DNA of 20,472 nt from contig JAUYEC010000176.1 in the NCBI GenBank assembly GCA_030691585.1, positions 1 to 20,472 on the forward strand, in the 5' to 3' direction. The notes under the pieces were generated by a model. The model searched no databases. It was given only the letters and a program-made list of their open reading frames with translations, and was not told where the DNA came from. Positions 1 through 7,195 of this stretch are shown in pieces. Every line of letters begins with the position of its first letter. Positions within the stretch are counted from its first letter, which is position 1. Origin of the DNA: Candidatus Omnitrophota bacterium (GTDB lineage Bacteria > Omnitrophota > Gorgyraeia > Gygaellales > Profunditerraquicolaceae). A program made the position numbers and the translations under genes.

Positions 1-110
1 TCGAGGGGTCGTCCGTTTACCCCGAGCGAGGGGCAAAGCCCCGAATCGAGGGGTCGTCCGTTTACCCCGAGCGAGGGGCAAAGCCCCGAATCGAGGGGTC
101 GTTCGTTTAG
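1..110. repeat. 45-bp direct tandem repeat, about 2.4 copies, in frame in a gene
   Basis: Units begin at 1, 46 and 91. The first two are identical; the third is partial and has one change (gtccg to gttcg). The 45-bp unit is a multiple of three and, read on the minus strand, encodes a 15-residue unit containing LDSGLCPSLGV and NGRP. Each unit holds the inverted repeat GGGGC-AAA-GCCCC, so it can also form a hairpin. The array runs off the window edge, so the true copy number is unknown. Confidence 0.9.
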
Positions 111-572
111 ATAATTACATAAATTCAAAAGTAAAAAGTCGTAATCGCCTCCGGTGAGAACAAAATCAACCTTGCAATTTTGCAGGGACTCTTCGGGAAG
201 CGCGGTAACGTGATCGCCGAAAAGAACAGTCAAGGGCGCCTGTGCCGTGGGAGGTAAGACGTGGGACGTGGGACGTAAATCATTAATTATCTTCCAATGC
301 TGCTTGACGACGGGAGTCTTGGTTTCGAAGGCAATTAAATCGGGCTTTTCTTGTTCAATAATTTCAATAAACCTGTCGTAAGATATGCCCTCGGCCAGGC
401 AATCAAGCCAGATGACTTCATGCCCTGCCTTTTGCAGTAAAGTCGCAGCCTGGGCGGGGACAACCGGATAAATATAAGTCGGTTCTTTGAAGTATTGGAA
501 CTGCCTGTTTTGCCCCAGGGTAGCAGAACCCTTGTGGCTTGAAAGCGGCGGATAACAAATTATGACTTTCAT
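1..572 (-). CDS. B12-binding radical SAM protein, N-terminal part (cut by window edge)
   Basis: The reading frame opens with ATG at 572-570 and stays open to base 1, giving about 190 residues of a longer protein. The start MKVIICYPPLSS, the later 'AAT LLQKAGHEV' pattern, 'EKPDLIAFET' and 'FGDHVTALPEESL' match the Rossmann-like cobalamin-binding domain that precedes the radical SAM core in B12-binding radical SAM enzymes. The CxxxCxxC cluster motif would lie beyond the edge and is not seen. The usual DxHxxG cobalamin-ligating motif is also not visible. The ATG overlaps the stop of the upstream glycosyltransferase in an ATGA, so translational coupling is likely. Residues from about 155 on are made of an in-frame 15-residue tandem repeat, and a 7-bp DNA repeat lies near codons 99-105. 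With the adjacent GT2 and flippase genes, a role in cell-surface or lipid modification is possible but unproven. Confidence 0.75.
   Translation of the reverse strand, partial: MKVIICYPPLSSHKGSATLGQNRQFQYFKEPTYIYPVVPAQAATLLQKAGHEVIWLDCLAEGISYDRFIEIIEQEKPDLIAFETKTPVVKQHWKIINDLRPTSHVLPPTAQAPLTVLFGDHVTALPEESLQNCKVDFVLTGGDYDFLLLNLCNYLNERPLDSGLCPSLGVNGRPLDSGLCPSLGVNGRPL
258..276. repeat. 7-bp tandem repeat (GACGTGG, 2.7 copies)
   Basis: GACGTGG is repeated almost three times without error inside the radical SAM coding region, with a degenerate neighbour (cgtgggagg) at about 245-254. On the coding strand it reads through as RPTSHV. It falls between the conserved 'WKIINDL' and 'LTVLFGDHV' segments, where related proteins usually have a variable loop. 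Confidence 0.8.
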
Positions 573-1534
573 TTATTTAGAAGTTTTTTGGCCAGAAGGC
601 CTTTTAGGAAAAATAAACCGTAGGTAAAATGCGTAGTGATAATACCCAAGGATACGGGTAAGACAAATCGCGGCCCCTTAGAAAGGCCGTAGATGAAAAC
701 AATGACCAGATATAATGATAGGCCAAAAAGATAAACCGGCCGAAGCGCGCTGACAAAAAAAGAAAGCGCCGCCCCGAATACTACGCAGAACAAAAAAACC
801 GTAGGCACAAAATAGCCCGGCCGCCGTGAAGTCTGGGGGAAAACCTTGACGAAATACCCGCGGTGAAGCGCGTAATTGGCAATCTGCTTTAAATGCCCCA
901 AAAACAACGGCCGGCGATGATGATAAACCAGCACACTTGGGTCATAGATGATCTTTAGCCCGAGTTTTTTGGTGATATCCAGGCAAAGCTTGGTGTCTTC
1001 TCCCGGCCAAAACTCCGTGTTAAACCCTCCCAGCTGCGCCATCACGGCCTTGCGCACCAGAAAATTACAGCTGGGATAATCATCCACTTCTCTTCTTTTT
1101 CCGGGAATATAGCGGTAAACAAATTTTGAGCTGACAAGAGGCGAAGAATACACCATACCGCTTGCCTGACACATAAGGCTGTCTTGCGGCGGTGTCACTG
1201 CCGGGCCGCCTACAGCGGCTACATCATCATCCGTGAAATTATTTACGGCCCGGCTCAACCAGTCCTTTAGCGGGTAGGCATCGTCATCAAGAAAAGCCAG
1301 GATCTGGCCCCTGGCGGTCTTTAAAGCCGCATCCCTTTTGGCGGCCGGGTTTACAGCTCCGGTAGGGATCAGGCGGACACGGCTGTCTTCCTGCGGATTA
1401 TATACCTGGCCTGGGTGTTCGTCAGGCAGAACCAATATTTCAAAATCAGGAAAATCCAGCCGGCGGCAGTAAGTAATACATTCTTCCAAATTACTCTGCC
1501 AATTTTTAACCGCTATGATGATCGATACGGTCAT
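569..1534 (-). CDS. GT2 glycosyltransferase with C-terminal membrane segments
   Basis: A 321-residue family 2 glycosyltransferase that would transfer a sugar from a nucleotide donor at the cytoplasmic face of the inner membrane. The GT-A fold begins with MTVSIIIAVKN. The metal and nucleotide-binding motif is DDD at residues 83-85 (FLDDDAYP). The acceptor-side GED (178-180, FWPGEDTKL) and the family signature YHHRRP (204-209) follow. Three hydrophobic segments at about 243-265, 266-284 and 290-311 should anchor it. The gene starts inside the 3' end of the previous glycosyltransferase (29-nt overlap) and its TGA stop overlaps the ATG of the radical SAM gene. Donor and acceptor cannot be told from sequence. 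Its setting beside a flippase suggests surface polysaccharide or glycolipid assembly. Confidence 0.85.
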   Translation of the reverse strand: MTVSIIIAVKNWQSNLEECITYCRRLDFPDFEILVLPDEHPGQVYNPQEDSRVRLIPTGAVNPAAKRDAALKTARGQILAFLDDDAYPLKDWLSRAVNNFTDDDVAAVGGPAVTPPQDSLMCQASGMVYSSPLVSSKFVYRYIPGKRREVDDYPSCNFLVRKAVMAQLGGFNTEFWPGEDTKLCLDITKKLGLKIIYDPSVLVYHHRRPLFLGHLKQIANYALHRGYFVKVFPQTSRRPGYFVPTVFLFCVVFGAALSFFVSALRPVYLFGLSLYLVIVFIYGLSKGPRFVLPVSLGIITTHFTYGLFFLKGLLAKKLLNK

Positions 1535-2267
1535 AATATTTTAATATTTTCATCCGGTAGAAAACCGCCAGCGTATCCCGAAAGGTATCGTTTATGGCAT
1601 TGTATCCGATGCGGCCGTAATAGATCCTCTGCGGCTTCAGCACAATCGGGGCCTCGGCAATGCGGAAACCCAGGCTGTGCGCTACAACCAGCACTTCCAA
1701 ATCAAAGGCGTATTTTTTAACCAGTATCTTGGGAAACACCTTGCGCAAAACTTCAACCTTGAATAACTTCAGCCCTGTCTGAGTGTCGTGACAAGGCAGG
1801 TTAAACATCAGCTTGACCAAAAGATAATAAACATAGCTGGCTATTTTGCGCTCAAGGGGATATTGCACGATGGAATTCGGATGCAGTTTAGAGCCGATGA
1901 CAATATCGGCGTTATCCAGGCGCATGATATCAAAAAGGGTCTGCACCTGCAAGGGATGCAGGTCCAGGTCGGCGTCCAGGAAAACCACGTAATCTCCGCT
2001 GACTAAATTCAGCGCGTTCTTTATCGCCTCGCCCTTGCCCATGTTCGAGGGGTTCGTGCCGACAAGCAGCTGGCCGGGATATTTAGGCACAAGTTCCTCT
2101 AATATTTTAGGGGTGCTGTCAGTGGATCCGTCATCAATGACGATCAATTCCCAATTACAACCGAAGTCCTCAAAGGTCTTAATGGTCTCCTCTACGCTTA
2201 TACGAATATGCTCAGCCTCATTATAGGCGGGCATGATTATGGATATTTTTTCTTTAATGTCTTTCAT
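1506..2267 (-). CDS. GT2 glycosyltransferase, dolichyl-phosphate glucosyltransferase-like
   Basis: A 253-residue soluble GT2 enzyme. Visible motifs are the N-terminal ISIIMPAYNE, the nucleotide-binding DDGSTD at 45-50, the loop GKGEAIKNAL at about 77-86, the catalytic metal site DAD at 98-100 (FLDADLDLHP), and DTQTGLKLF near 160. The GKGEA loop and TGLKLF are typical of the ALG5/polyprenyl-phosphate sugar transferase branch, so the likely reaction is transfer of a hexose from a nucleotide sugar to a polyprenyl phosphate. The lipid and sugar are inference. There is no C-terminal membrane domain, unlike ArnC-type relatives. The start at 2267 is supported by an AGGAGA Shine-Dalgarno at 2277-2282 that directly abuts a 29-bp palindrome. 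The 3' end overlaps the next GT2 gene by 29 nt. Confidence 0.87.
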   Translation of the reverse strand: MKDIKEKISIIMPAYNEAEHIRISVEETIKTFEDFGCNWELIVIDDGSTDSTPKILEELVPKYPGQLLVGTNPSNMGKGEAIKNALNLVSGDYVVFLDADLDLHPLQVQTLFDIMRLDNADIVIGSKLHPNSIVQYPLERKIASYVYYLLVKLMFNLPCHDTQTGLKLFKVEVLRKVFPKILVKKYAFDLEVLVVAHSLGFRIAEAPIVLKPQRIYYGRIGYNAINDTFRDTLAVFYRMKILKYYDRIDHHSG

Positions 2268-2282
2268 GTGACGGGATCTCCT

Positions 2283-2311
2283 GTAGGGACAGGTTTTAAA
2301 CCTGTCCCTAC
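2283..2311. repeat. 29-bp palindrome, copy a (GGGACAGG subtype)
   Basis: Perfect inverted repeat GTAGGGACAGGTTT-t-complement. It lies between the flippase stop and the GT2 start. On the minus strand its last base is followed at once by the AGGAGA ribosome-binding site of the GT2 gene. A second copy of the other subtype starts 18 bp further on. Confidence 0.97.
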
Positions 2312-2316
2312 ATTAT

Positions 2317-3591
2317 TCAGGACAATACTGTAGGGGCGGGTTTGAAACCCGCCCCTACATTAAACGCCAATAGTACATGTATCAGGCAAAGTAAGGCCGA
2401 GCTTGCACACAGGATCAGCTGCACCGCCGCAAGAGACGGATGGAACATTAAGACCGCCGCATTCTGCAGTATGGTAAATAAGATCAGGTATTTGATAAAG
2501 CGCAGGTCCTTTATAGAAAGAAAATAATTTATAAAAATAAAAATCACGGCAAAGAAGCTCATAGAGACGCTAAAGAGCCTGCCTAAAAATATTGATTCGG
2601 GATAGCTTTTCCCGGTCAGGACTCTTAAGACAAAATCCGGGAAAAGATTATAGAAACAGATCGCGGCAATACTCATGGCCGAAACGTACATTAGGCCCTG
2701 TTTGAGGGTTGAAAGCGTCTCCATCTTCCGGGCGGAGAGGCCGCTGGTTTTAGGAAACATGACGATACTTACCGCTCCCGGAAGAAAAAGGAAGATTTTT
2801 CCCAGCATCTGGGACAGCGCATAAAAACCGGATTCCTGCGCCGAGAAAAAACTCCTTACCAGGGCCATGTCAAACCCCGATAAGGCGTTAAAGCAAAAAA
2901 AACTTATGCCGACCGGCATCAGGTAGGTAAGGATCCCCCGATAATCTATTCTCTCCGGCTGAACCGAAGAGAAGAATACGCGCCTCAAAGGCAAAAAGGC
3001 CGCGGCCATGACCAGTAAATTAGCTGCCAAAAGTGCACCCAACGCGCCGCTGATACCGAAACCCAGGCAAATGAACGCGCCGGCCAAGGCTATTTTTACC
3101 ACACCGCCTATGACCGAGACAGAACTTACCCATCCGAACATCTCCAGACCCTGTATCCCCCCTGAAAATACCGGAGCTACCCAGGCCGTTGCCAGAAGTA
3201 GAGCAAAGATAATTATGGAAGATGGCGAAGTGACCTTTAACGACCCCATGATACGGCCTGAAATAAACAGGAAGAATAAAAAAGTGGCGAGCGAAAAGAG
3301 AAAAGTCTTTTTAAACAAACCGCGGAGCAGGCCCTTAAGCCTTCCGGCCTGGTTACAGGCGTGATATTCGGCGCTGTATTTAACTATCGCCGGTTGGAGG
3401 GTGCTAAGAGGCGATGCGATAAGCGTATAAACCGCAAGCAGAGCGTTGAATGCCGCGAAATCAGAAGGAGAAAAGCTGTGGGCGATATATAACTGGTAAA
3501 GCAGGCCCAGGAAATTGGCAAATGAGGCGCCGGCAAAGACGATGATTATATTCCGGGCAAAAGAATCTATTTTCTTAAATTTGCTGAGCAT
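2317..3591 (-). CDS. MOP-superfamily polysaccharide/lipid flippase (Wzx-like)
   Basis: A 424-residue very hydrophobic protein with about 12 predicted membrane segments. The start (FARNIIIVFAGASFANFLG) and the pattern of paired helices with short charged loops fit the polysaccharide biosynthesis/Wzx branch of the MOP exporters, which flip undecaprenyl-linked glycans across the inner membrane. MurJ is a less likely alternative. The two glycosyltransferases downstream would supply its lipid-linked substrate. No Shine-Dalgarno is evident before ATG 3591. The last 13 residues (VGAGFKPAPTVLS) are encoded by a 29-bp palindrome and the bases after it, so the native C-terminus was probably at or just after 'LLAFN'. 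The upstream gap to tyrS (3592-3644) holds another palindrome. Confidence 0.85.
   Translation of the reverse strand: MLSKFKKIDSFARNIIIVFAGASFANFLGLLYQLYIAHSFSPSDFAAFNALLAVYTLIASPLSTLQPAIVKYSAEYHACNQAGRLKGLLRGLFKKTFLFSLATFLFFLFISGRIMGSLKVTSPSSIIIFALLLATAWVAPVFSGGIQGLEMFGWVSSVSVIGGVVKIALAGAFICLGFGISGALGALLAANLLVMAAAFLPLRRVFFSSVQPERIDYRGILTYLMPVGISFFCFNALSGFDMALVRSFFSAQESGFYALSQMLGKIFLFLPGAVSIVMFPKTSGLSARKMETLSTLKQGLMYVSAMSIAAICFYNLFPDFVLRVLTGKSYPESIFLGRLFSVSMSFFAVIFIFINYFLSIKDLRFIKYLILFTILQNAAVLMFHPSLAAVQLILCASSALLCLIHVLLAFNVGAGFKPAPTVLS
2330..2358. repeat. 29-bp palindrome, copy b (GGGGCGGG subtype), inside the flippase 3' end
   Basis: GTAGGGGCGGGTTT-g-complement. This copy is translated: on the minus strand it is read in the register GTA-GGG and contributes VGAGFKPAPT to the flippase C-terminus, the stop following at 2317-2319. 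Confidence 0.97.
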
Positions 3592-3619
3592 GCGCGGCGG
3601 CTTGTATTATTTATCCGCT

Positions 3620-3648
3620 GTAGGGGCGGGTTTCAAACCCGCCCCTAC
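3620..3648. repeat. 29-bp palindrome, copy c (GGGGCGGG subtype), carries the tyrS stop
   Basis: GTAGGGGCGGGTTT-c-complement. The TAG at 3647-3645 on the minus strand is the tyrS stop codon, read as CCG-TAG. Confidence 0.97.
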
Positions 3649-4814
3649 GGGATGATAATCTTTAAAAATCTGCGTGATCCGGCCTTGAGGGTACCGCTGT
3701 TTTGAGGCACCAAATTCTCGTCTGTAACTTTAACGCCTTCAAAAAATACCGCTCCGTCTTTGATCAGGCGGCGCGCTTCGTTGCCGCTTTTAACCAAGCC
3801 GCTCTTCAATAATATGCTTAAGATATTCTCGGCAGCGCCCGCTTTATATTCAGGCATATCTTTAGGTAATTCTTTCTGCGCAAACACCCGCTCAAACTCA
3901 AGGCGCGCGCGCTGGGCATCAGCTGTAGAATGATATTGCCTGATGATATCCCCGGCCAGCGCCATCTTGGCCTCTTTAGGATGCATCTTCTTAACCAACG
4001 CCAGGTCCTGATCGGTCAACAGCTCGTAATATTTCAGCATCAGCTCATCGGTTATAGACATGATCTTACCGAACATCTCCGTTGGCGCTTCACTTATGCC
4101 GATATAGTTGCCGCTTGACTTACTCATCTTGGCAACGCCGTCGGTGCCCTCTAAGAGCGGTGTCGTAATGACCACCTGCTGGGGCTGGTTGAAATCCTTC
4201 TGCATGTCCCGGCCGACTAAAAGATTGAATATCTGGTCCGTCCCGCCTAATTCCACGTCGGCGCAAAGCTTAACGGAATCATATCCCTGCATCAAAGGAT
4301 ACATGAATTCCTGTAAAGAAACATTCTCTCCGGCAGCCAATCTTTTTTTAAAATCGGCGCGGGCAAGTATCTGGGAAACCGAGGCATGCGAAGTCAACTC
4401 AAGAATATCCAACCCGGACATTTTCTCGAACCAGCTGCTGTTAAAGACGATCTCTATTTTATCCGCGTCCAGGATCTTGGAAACCTGGCGCTTATATGTC
4501 AGGGCGTTGGCCTTCACCTCGTCTTTATCCAGCTGCCTTCTTTTTTCCGACCTGCCTGTAGGGTCCCCTATCCGGCCGGTGAAATCTCCGATAAGAAAGA
4601 CCACTTTATGGCCCAGGTCCTGGAACTGGCGCATTTTCCGCAGCAGCACCGTGTGCCCCAGGTGAATATCCGGGGCAGTCGGGTCAAAACCGGCTTTAAT
4701 TACCAGCGGTTTCTTTTTATTTGCCGCCTCAACCAATTTTTTGCGCAATTCAGGCTCGGAGATTATCTCAACCGCGCCGCGCCTGATGACCTCAAGTTGT
4801 TTTTCGATATCCAT
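3645..4814 (-). CDS. tyrS: Tyrosyl-tRNA synthetase
   Basis: Class I aminoacyl-tRNA synthetase that charges tRNA-Tyr in the cytoplasm; 389 residues, slightly short for the family. The ATP-binding HIGH motif appears as HLGH at 51-54. The tyrosine pocket includes GDFTGRIGDPTGR at 76-88. The catalytic loop is KMSKS at 229-233, followed by GNYIGI. A C-terminal S4 RNA-binding domain spans about 328-389 (SGNEARRLIKDGAV). The sequence resembles the TyrRS type that carries GDFTxxIGDPTGR, more TyrZ-like than the E. coli type. The start lies 11 bp after the rpsA stop with an AGAGG ribosome-binding site in the gap, so the two are probably co-transcribed. The stop codon is provided by the 29-bp palindrome. 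Confidence 0.97.
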   Translation of the reverse strand: MDIEKQLEVIRRGAVEIISEPELRKKLVEAANKKKPLVIKAGFDPTAPDIHLGHTVLLRKMRQFQDLGHKVVFLIGDFTGRIGDPTGRSEKRRQLDKDEVKANALTYKRQVSKILDADKIEIVFNSSWFEKMSGLDILELTSHASVSQILARADFKKRLAAGENVSLQEFMYPLMQGYDSVKLCADVELGGTDQIFNLLVGRDMQKDFNQPQQVVITTPLLEGTDGVAKMSKSSGNYIGISEAPTEMFGKIMSITDELMLKYYELLTDQDLALVKKMHPKEAKMALAGDIIRQYHSTADAQRARLEFERVFAQKELPKDMPEYKAGAAENILSILLKSGLVKSGNEARRLIKDGAVFFEGVKVTDENLVPQNSGTLKAGSRRFLKIIIP

Positions 4815-4825
4815 CCGCCGCCTCT

Positions 4826-6376
4826 TTAGATTTTTGCAGTCAACCCGATCTTCGCCTGCTCAACATCCACCTTGATCACTTTGGCCCTAATTTTATCCGC
4901 GGGCTTGAGTTTAGAAACCTCTTCCTTGTCTATTTCATTGGCATAGATCAGCCCTTCAAGGTCCTCTTCGATCTTGACAAACACGCCAAAATCGGTGATG
5001 CTGACCACCTCGGTTTCCAGGACCGTCTCTAGGGGATATTTCACGGCGATCTCCGGCCAGGGATTGCTCTGCAGCTGCTTGAGGCCAAGAGCAATGCGCC
5101 TGTTTGAACTGTCCACGGAAAGCACGGCCACGTCTATCTTCTGGCCTTTCTTGAGGACTTCCTGCGGATTAGCCACCCTCTTTGTCCAGGACATATCCGA
5201 GACGTGGATCATTCCTTCAAGGTTACTGTCCAATTCCACGAACACTCCATAGTCGGTAAAACCCCTGACCTTGCCGGAAACTTTTACGCCTGCCGGATAC
5301 TTGGCCTGCGCCTCAAGCCACGGATTCTGCTCAAGTTGTTTAAGGCTAAGCGATATCCTGCGGGAGTCCTTGTCAATACTCAAAACCTGCGTCTCAAGCA
5401 TATCTCCGATAGCAAACATCTCCCCGGGATTGTTGATGCGCTTGGTCCAGGAGATCTCGGAAATATGCACCAGGCCTTCAATGCCTTTTTCCAGTTCCAC
5501 AAATACGCCATAAGGAAGGATATTGACTACCTTGCCTTTTACCTTGGAGGCAACGCTGTATTTTGTGTCAATATCCTGCCAGGGATCAGGCAGCCTCTGC
5601 TTAAGTCCGAGAGAAACTTTGCCTGCTTCGCGGTCCAGGTTCAGGACCACGACCTCAATTTTGTCGCCTAAGGCCACTATCTCCGACGGATGGCTGATCT
5701 TTGACCAGGACATATCCGTAATATGCAGCAGGCCGTCCACTCCGCCGAGGTCCACAAAGGCGCCGAAATCCGTGATCGCCTTGACCGTGCCGGGGACAAC
5801 CGCGCCGGATTTTAATTCCTGCCAGATCCTGTCTTTGGCTACCTCTTTTTCCTTCTGCACCGCTTCGCGGCGGCTTAAAATAATGCTATGCCTTAGGTTG
5901 TTTACCTTGATGATCTTGAAGCCAAAAGGCCTGTACATGATGTCTTTTTCCGCGATCCCCTTAAAGGCCGAAAGCGAAGACGGCAAGAAGCCCTCAATGC
6001 CCGCGACATCCACCAGGAACCCGCCCTTAACTTTCTTGACCGGTTTGCCTTCCACAAAATTGCCATCCTGGGAAAATTTAACGATCTTGTCCCAGCCCTG
6101 TATCCTCGCCGCTCTCTCACGGGAAAGAACGATCATGCCGGCGTCGTTTTCAATGGACTCGATAAAAAAATCAAGCTCTTTGCCCACTTCGAGGTCCGCG
6201 CGGCTGAATTCAGCGATAGGGACCACGCCCTCGGATTTAAAACCCACATCCACCAAAACCTCTTTGGGTTTTATGTTTACTATCCGGCCCTTAGTAACCT
6301 GCCCCTCTTGTATCAATTTTATGCTTTCATTGTAAAGCTGTTCAAGTTCGGACTTGTTTTCAGTTTTCTCGATCAT
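4826..6376 (-). CDS. rpsA: 30S ribosomal protein S1
   Basis: 516 residues with six S1 OB-fold repeats, at about 20-90, 105-175, 190-260, 274-348, 361-435 and 446-516. Repeats 3-5 show the canonical GxVxxxxxFGxFVxL and GLxHxSxxSW patterns (for example GLLHITDMSW and GLVHISEISW). Repeats 1 and 2 are divergent, as expected for the ribosome-binding end. S1 binds mRNA at the platform of the small subunit and helps start translation. The ATG at 6376 has a clear AAGGAG at 6391-6386 with a 9-nt spacer. A leader of about 225 bp precedes it and contains three possible hairpins and a 29-bp palindrome. plsC lies upstream, an order seen in many bacteria where cmk, plsC and rpsA cluster; cmk is not in this window. 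Confidence 0.97.
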   Translation of the reverse strand: MIEKTENKSELEQLYNESIKLIQEGQVTKGRIVNIKPKEVLVDVGFKSEGVVPIAEFSRADLEVGKELDFFIESIENDAGMIVLSRERAARIQGWDKIVKFSQDGNFVEGKPVKKVKGGFLVDVAGIEGFLPSSLSAFKGIAEKDIMYRPFGFKIIKVNNLRHSIILSRREAVQKEKEVAKDRIWQELKSGAVVPGTVKAITDFGAFVDLGGVDGLLHITDMSWSKISHPSEIVALGDKIEVVVLNLDREAGKVSLGLKQRLPDPWQDIDTKYSVASKVKGKVVNILPYGVFVELEKGIEGLVHISEISWTKRINNPGEMFAIGDMLETQVLSIDKDSRRISLSLKQLEQNPWLEAQAKYPAGVKVSGKVRGFTDYGVFVELDSNLEGMIHVSDMSWTKRVANPQEVLKKGQKIDVAVLSVDSSNRRIALGLKQLQSNPWPEIAVKYPLETVLETEVVSITDFGVFVKIEEDLEGLIYANEIDKEEVSKLKPADKIRAKVIKVDVEQAKIGLTAKI

Positions 6377-6601
6377 TTTAAAATTCTCCTTAATATTTAA
6401 TTTTATACTTTCGCGGCCGTAAAACCGCGCCCTTTAAAAACGCAGATGGAGCTTGACCGCTCAAGTATTTCGCTGCAGAAACCTCTGGCTTAAAGCCCGA
6501 GGAGCTTCATTGTAGGGACAGGTTTTAAACCTGTCCCTACAACTACATTATTTTTTTGTGACACAAACTACCTAAAAAAACACCTCCCTTACAAGACAAT
6601 T
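6377..6601 (-). promoter_or_regulatory. rpsA upstream region with three possible hairpins
   Basis: This 225-bp gap holds no convincing gene. Besides palindrome d it contains three inverted repeats on the rpsA leader strand: CCTC-G-GGCT-TTA-AGCC-A-GAGG (6482-6502), CTTGA-GCGG-TCAAG (6452-6465) and CGCGG-N8-CCGCG (6412-6429). A 13-bp palindrome TTTGTG-T-CACAAA lies at 6555-6567. Ribosomal protein S1 is known to control its own leader in gammaproteobacteria, and a folded leader here would suit that, but no known motif was matched. No clear sigma-70 promoter was found. Confidence 0.4.
6512..6540. repeat. 29-bp palindrome, copy d (GGGACAGG subtype)
   Basis: GTAGGGACAGGTTT-t-complement, in the plsC-rpsA gap, 61 bp after the plsC stop and about 135 bp before the rpsA start. 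It touches neither a stop nor a ribosome-binding site. Confidence 0.97.
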
Positions 6602-7195
6602 TTACAACTTTGACAACTTCTTTATTTCTGCGGCGATCAGCGCCGCGGCATCCTGGTAAGACATCTCTTTACCTATAACAATGCTCTTACCAAAACGCAC
6701 AGTGATTAATGCCCGCCTGAAAAATCTGGCGCCTTTAGGCAATGCCTTTTCCGTGCCTTTGACAAAAACCGGCACTACCGGGACAGCTGATTTTTGCGCG
6801 ATAAAACCTACACCGGCCTGAATATCCTGTTCCAGATTCTCTATTCCTGAACGCCGGCCCTGCGGAAATAACGCCAGGCCTTCACCACTTTTTAAGCAAC
6901 GTATCGCCTGTTTCATGGCGGAGACGTCTGCAGACTCTCTTTTTACCTCAAAGACCCCTACCGAACGCAGCCACCATCCCAGGACCGGGATCTTAAACAG
7001 ATCGTGGCGCGCCATAAAATGCACACCGCGCGAACAACCAGAACCCACGGCCGGCGGATCGAGATAGCTTACATGGTTACCGGCTAAAATAAAACCGCCC
7101 CTGGCCGGTATATTTTCTCTGCCAACTACTCTAAGGCCGAAGAAAATTTTCAGGAACCCCGCGCAAAAAGCCCTCGATACAGGATATAACGTCAT
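6602..7195 (-). CDS. plsC: 1-acyl-sn-glycerol-3-phosphate acyltransferase (PlsC family)
   Basis: A 197-residue acyltransferase that would acylate lysophosphatidic acid to phosphatidic acid at the inner membrane. The catalytic HX4D motif is H41-D46 (NHVSYLD). The glycerophosphate-binding motif is FPQGRRS at 110-116, where the usual form is FPEGTRS, so both the Glu and the Thr are replaced. A third block, VPVVPVFVKGTEKA, lies near residues 138-151. The N-terminus (residues 5-22) is hydrophobic and probably lies in the membrane. The ATG shares one base with the stop of the upstream mutase (TAATG), a sign of coupled translation. The altered motif leaves open a different acyl acceptor. Confidence 0.88.
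   Translation of the reverse strand: MTLYPVSRAFCAGFLKIFFGLRVVGRENIPARGGFILAGNHVSYLDPPAVGSGCSRGVHFMARHDLFKIPVLGWWLRSVGVFEVKRESADVSAMKQAIRCLKSGEGLALFPQGRRSGIENLEQDIQAGVGFIAQKSAVPVVPVFVKGTEKALPKGARFFRRALITVRFGKSIVIGKEMSYQDAAALIAAEIKKLSKL

Noticed and set aside
4108..6335. Long open frames on the plus strand opposite tyrS and rpsA (for example 4108-4665 and 5523-6335)
   Set aside because: They are antisense to clearly conserved genes, have no recognisable domains and are low-complexity in composition, as expected of shadow frames.
6490..6564. A 24-codon minus-strand frame starting with GTG and reading through palindrome d, after a GGGAGGTG sequence
   Set aside because: The Shine-Dalgarno-like sequence is too far (about 16 nt) from the GTG, and most of the peptide is just the translated repeat.
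6555..6567. TTTGTGTCACAAA as a CRP/FNR operator
   Set aside because: The half-sites are fused without the 4-6 bp spacer those regulators need, and no promoter lies in register; kept only as an unexplained palindrome.
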